From Rattus norvegicus (lineage: Eukaryota; Chordata; Mammalia; Rodentia; Muridae), in the NCBI RefSeq assembly GCF_036323735.1, contig NC_086034.1:43351439-43415438 (forward strand): DNA of 64,000 nucleotides. Reading direction: 5' to 3'. The notes under the pieces are model-generated. The model worked only from the letters and a program-made list of their open reading frames with translations, did no database searches and was not told the DNA's origin. Positions 61,216 to 64,000 of this stretch are shown here, in pieces. Positions within the stretch are counted from its first letter, which is position 1. Every line of letters begins with the position of its first letter. Position numbers and translations under genes: made by a program.

Positions 61216-61960
61216 GACGTCCTGTGTTTACCGGGAGTCCCACACCCGCGGATCCCAGCCTGCAGCAGCTCTCTGCTCCCAGACCCCGTGTGAGAGAGAC
61301 CTCACCGCCTGGTCAGGTGGGCACTCCCGAGGCTGCAGAGCAGAGGAGACCACCAACACTGCCCACCCCTGCCCACATCCCTGGCCCAAGAGGAAACTGT
61401 ATACGGCCTCTGGGTTCCCGTGGGGGAGGGCCCAGGAGCGGCAGGACCCCTGCGCCTGAGACACCGCCAGAACCTGAAGGAAACAGACCGGATAAACAGT
61501 TCTCTGCACCCAAATCCCGTGGAAGGGAGAGCTAAACCTTCAGAGATGCAGAAAAGCCTGGGAAACCAGAAGAGACTGCACTCTGCACACACTTCTCGGA
61601 CGCCAGAGGAAAACACCAAACGCCATCTGGAACCCTGGTGCACTGAAGCTCCTGGAAACGGTGGCCCGGATCTTCCTGGTTGCTGCCACCGCAGGGAGCT
61701 CGTGGGCAGCACCCCGCCAGCAAACTTGAGCCTCGGGACCACAGGTAAGACCAACTGTTCTGCTGCAAGAGACCTGCCTGGTGAACACAGGACACACAGA
61801 GGCAGAATTTCTCTAGGACGGGCATGTCCTGTGTTTACTGGGAGTCCCACACCCGTGGATCCCGGCCCGCAGCAGCTCTCTGCTCCCAGACCCCGTGGGA
61901 GTGAGACCTCACCACCTGATCAGGTGGGCACTCCTGAGGCCCAGAAACCAGAAGAGACTG
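61216..61960 (+). repeat. L1 5' UTR tandem unit, period 607 bp
   Basis: The first 130 or so bases (CCTGTGTTTACCGGGAGTCC, GATCCCAGCCTGCAGCAGCT) recur from 61828 with few changes. About 1.2 units are present, then the leader before ORF1. Confidence 0.88.
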
Positions 61961-62161
61961 AACTCAAGACACAGGCCCACAGGAACAGCTGAAGACCTGT
62001 AGAGAGGAAAAACTACACGCCCAAAAGCAGAACACTCTGTCCCCATAACTGGCTGTAAGAAAAGAGGAAAACAGGTCTACAGCACTCCTGACACACAGGC
62101 TTATAGGACAGTCTAGCCACTGTCAGAAATAGCAGAACAAAGTAACATTAGAGATAATCTG

Positions 62162-63234
62162 ATGGCGAGAGGCAAGCACAGGAACACAAGCAACAGAAAC
62201 CAAGACTACATGGCACCTTCAGAGCCCAATTCTCCCATCAAAACAAACATGGAATATCCAAACACACCAGAAAAGCAAGATCTAGTTTCAAAATCATATT
62301 TGATCATGATGCTGGAGGATTTCAAGAAAGACGTGAAGAAATCCCTTAGAGAAACACAGGAAAACATTAATAAACAAGTAGAAGCCTACAGAGAGAAATC
62401 GCAAAAATCCTTGAGAATTCCAGGAAAACACAATCAAACAGTTGAAGGAATTAAAAATGGAAATAGAAGCAATCAAGAAAGAACACATGGAAACAACCCT
62501 GGATATAGAAAACCAAAAGAAGAACAAGGAGCTGTAGATACAAATTCACCAACAGAATACAAGAGATGGAAGAGAGAATCTCAGGAGCAGAAGATTCCAT
62601 AGAAATCATTGACTCAACTGTCAAAGATAATGTAAAGCAGAAAAAGCTACTGGTCCAAAACATACAGGAAATCCAGGACTCAATGAGAAGATCAAACCTA
62701 AGGATAATAGGTATAGAAGAGAGTGAAGACTCCCAGCTCAAAGGACCAGTAAATATCTTCAACAAAATCATAGAAGAAAACTTCCCTAACCTAAAAAAAG
62801 AGATACCCATAGGCATACAAGAAGCCTACAGAACCCCAAATAGATTGGACCAGAAAAGAAACACCTCCCGTCACATAATAGTCAAAACACCAAACGCACA
62901 AAATAAAGAAAGAATACTAAAAGCCGTAAGGGAAAAAGGTCAAGTAACATATAAAGGCAGACCTATCAGAATCACACCAGACTTTTCGCCAGAAACTATG
63001 AAGGCCAGAAGATCCTGGACTGATGTCATACAGACCCTAAGACAACACAAATGCCAGCCCAGGTTACTGTATCCTGCAAAACTCTCAATTAACATAGATG
63101 GAGAAACCAAGATATTCCATGACAAAACCAAATTTACACAATATCTTTCTACAAATCCAGCACTACAAATGATAGTAAATGGTAAAGGCCAACATAAGGA
63201 GGAAAGCTATACCCTAGAAGAAGCAAGACACTAA
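62162..63234 (+). pseudogene. L1 ORF1, frameshifted
   Basis: Two overlapping frames, 62162-62602 and 62566-63234, together span ORF1 from MARGKHRNTSNRN to the end EEARH. Compared with the copy at about 12.18-12.32 kb, small deletions are visible near 62410 (two bases), near 62520 (one base) and near 62545 (one base). The second frame is intact through the RNA-binding and C-terminal domains (RRSNLRIIGIEE, KTKFTQYLSTNPALQ). The product cannot be full-length. Confidence 0.85.
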
Positions 63235-63293
63235 TCGTATTGGCAACAAAACAAAGAGAAGAAAAGCACACAAACATAACCTCACATCCAAAT

Positions 63294-64000
63294 ATGAATA
63301 CAACAGGAAGCAATAATCACTATTCCTTAATATCTCTCAACATCAATGGCCTCAACTCCCCAATAAAAAGACATAGATTAACAAACTGGATACGCAACGA
63401 GGACCCTGCATTCTGCTGCCTACAGGAAACACACCTCAGAGACAAAGACAGACACTACCTCAGAGTGAAAAGCTGGAAAACAACTTTCCATGCAAATGGT
63501 CAGAAGAAGCAAGCTGGAGTAGCCATTCTAATATCAAATAAAATCAATTTTCAATTAAAAGTCATCAAAAAAGATAAGGAAGGACACTTCATATTCATCA
63601 AAGGAAAAATCCACCAAGATGAACGCTCAATCCTAAATATCTATGCCCCAAATACAAGGGCACCTACATACGTAAAAGAAACCTTACTAAAGCTCAAAAC
63701 ACACATTGCACCTCACACAATAATAGTAGGAGATTTCAACACCCCACTCTCATCAATGGACAGATCATGGAAACAGAAATTAAACAGAGACGTAGACAGA
63801 CTAAGAGAAGTCATGAGCCAAATGGACTTAATGGATATTTATAGAACATTCTATCCTAAAGCAAAAGGATATACCTTCTTCTCAGCTCCTCATGGTACTT
63901 TCTCCAAAATTAACCATATAATTGGTCAAAAAACCGGCCTCAACAGGTACAGAAAGATAGAAATAATCAAATGTGCGCTATCAGACCACTACGGCCTAAA
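63294..64000 (+). pseudogene. L1 ORF2, N-terminal endonuclease part, runs off the edge
   Basis: From ATG 63294, about 235 codons stay open to the window end. They encode the apurinic-type endonuclease domain: SLNINGLNS, CCLQETH, LNIYAP, VGDFNTP and a final SDHYG carry the usual active-site residues. Residue 207 (codon 63912-63914, AAC) is Asn in SKINHI, where human L1 has the catalytic Asp205. The endonuclease is thus probably inactive. The reverse transcriptase lies beyond the window. Confidence 0.85.

Larger units (their letters stand above)
61216..64000 (+). mobile_element. L1 with complete 5' end, cut by the window edge
   Basis: Begins near 61216 with rat L1 5' UTR (CCTGTGTTTACCGGGAGTCC), repeated 607 bp later (61828), then ORF1 (62162-63234, broken) and the start of ORF2 (63294 onwards, open). 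It lies in Gpm6a intron 1 on the opposite strand to the gene. The 3' end and target-site duplications are outside. Sequence divergence from the other copies is low, so it is a young family member. Confidence 0.95.

Overview
This 64-kb window is mammalian, and almost certainly rat (Rattus). It carries rodent SINEs (B1, B2, B3, B4 types), rodent MaLR LTRs and many L1 copies. One of those L1s has a 5' UTR built from a ~607-bp repeated unit, which fits rat L1 better than mouse. No bacterial, phage or CRISPR-like features are present. The species call is inference from repeat families and gene order.

Two protein-coding genes are supported. On the + strand at 6982-9324 lies an intronless 780-codon reading frame for a membrane-anchored ADAM of the testis type. 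It is best assigned to Adam29, by similarity and by its position beside Gpm6a. Its metalloprotease motif keeps HExxH, but the third zinc-binding His is replaced by Asn. On the - strand, six exons of Gpm6a (neuronal membrane glycoprotein M6A, PLP/DM20 family) run from 47592 down to a stop codon at 24885. Their 800 coding bases match coding exons 2-7. The short first coding exon is not in the window. The two genes converge tail to tail across about 13 kb of repeat-rich DNA.

Layout: 1-6.85 kb, flank with a 5'-truncated L1 (- strand) and a small L1 3'-end insertion. 6.85-9.57 kb, Adam29. 9.6-22.9 kb, intergenic DNA with an internally deleted L1 (10.8-14.8 kb), a twin-primed L1 (19.7-20.2 kb), several microsatellites and a 35-bp minisatellite (21.66-21.95 kb). 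About 22.9-47.6 kb, Gpm6a 3' UTR, exons and introns. Intron 3 contains a clear U6 snRNA-L1 chimeric retrocopy flanked by a 14-bp target-site duplication. 47.6-64 kb, Gpm6a intron 1 with older repeats, a probable LTR remnant, and at the right edge the 5' half of a near full-length L1 (61.2 kb onwards). That L1 has a frameshifted ORF1 and an open ORF2 endonuclease domain carrying a substitution at a catalytic Asp.

The two genes act separately: Adam29 probably in sperm-surface adhesion, Gpm6a in neurite and filopodium formation. I found no convincing previously undescribed system. The most interesting signals are the U6-L1 chimera, the altered zinc site and uORFs of Adam29, the minisatellite, and a possible RFX-type X-box element in Gpm6a intron 1.
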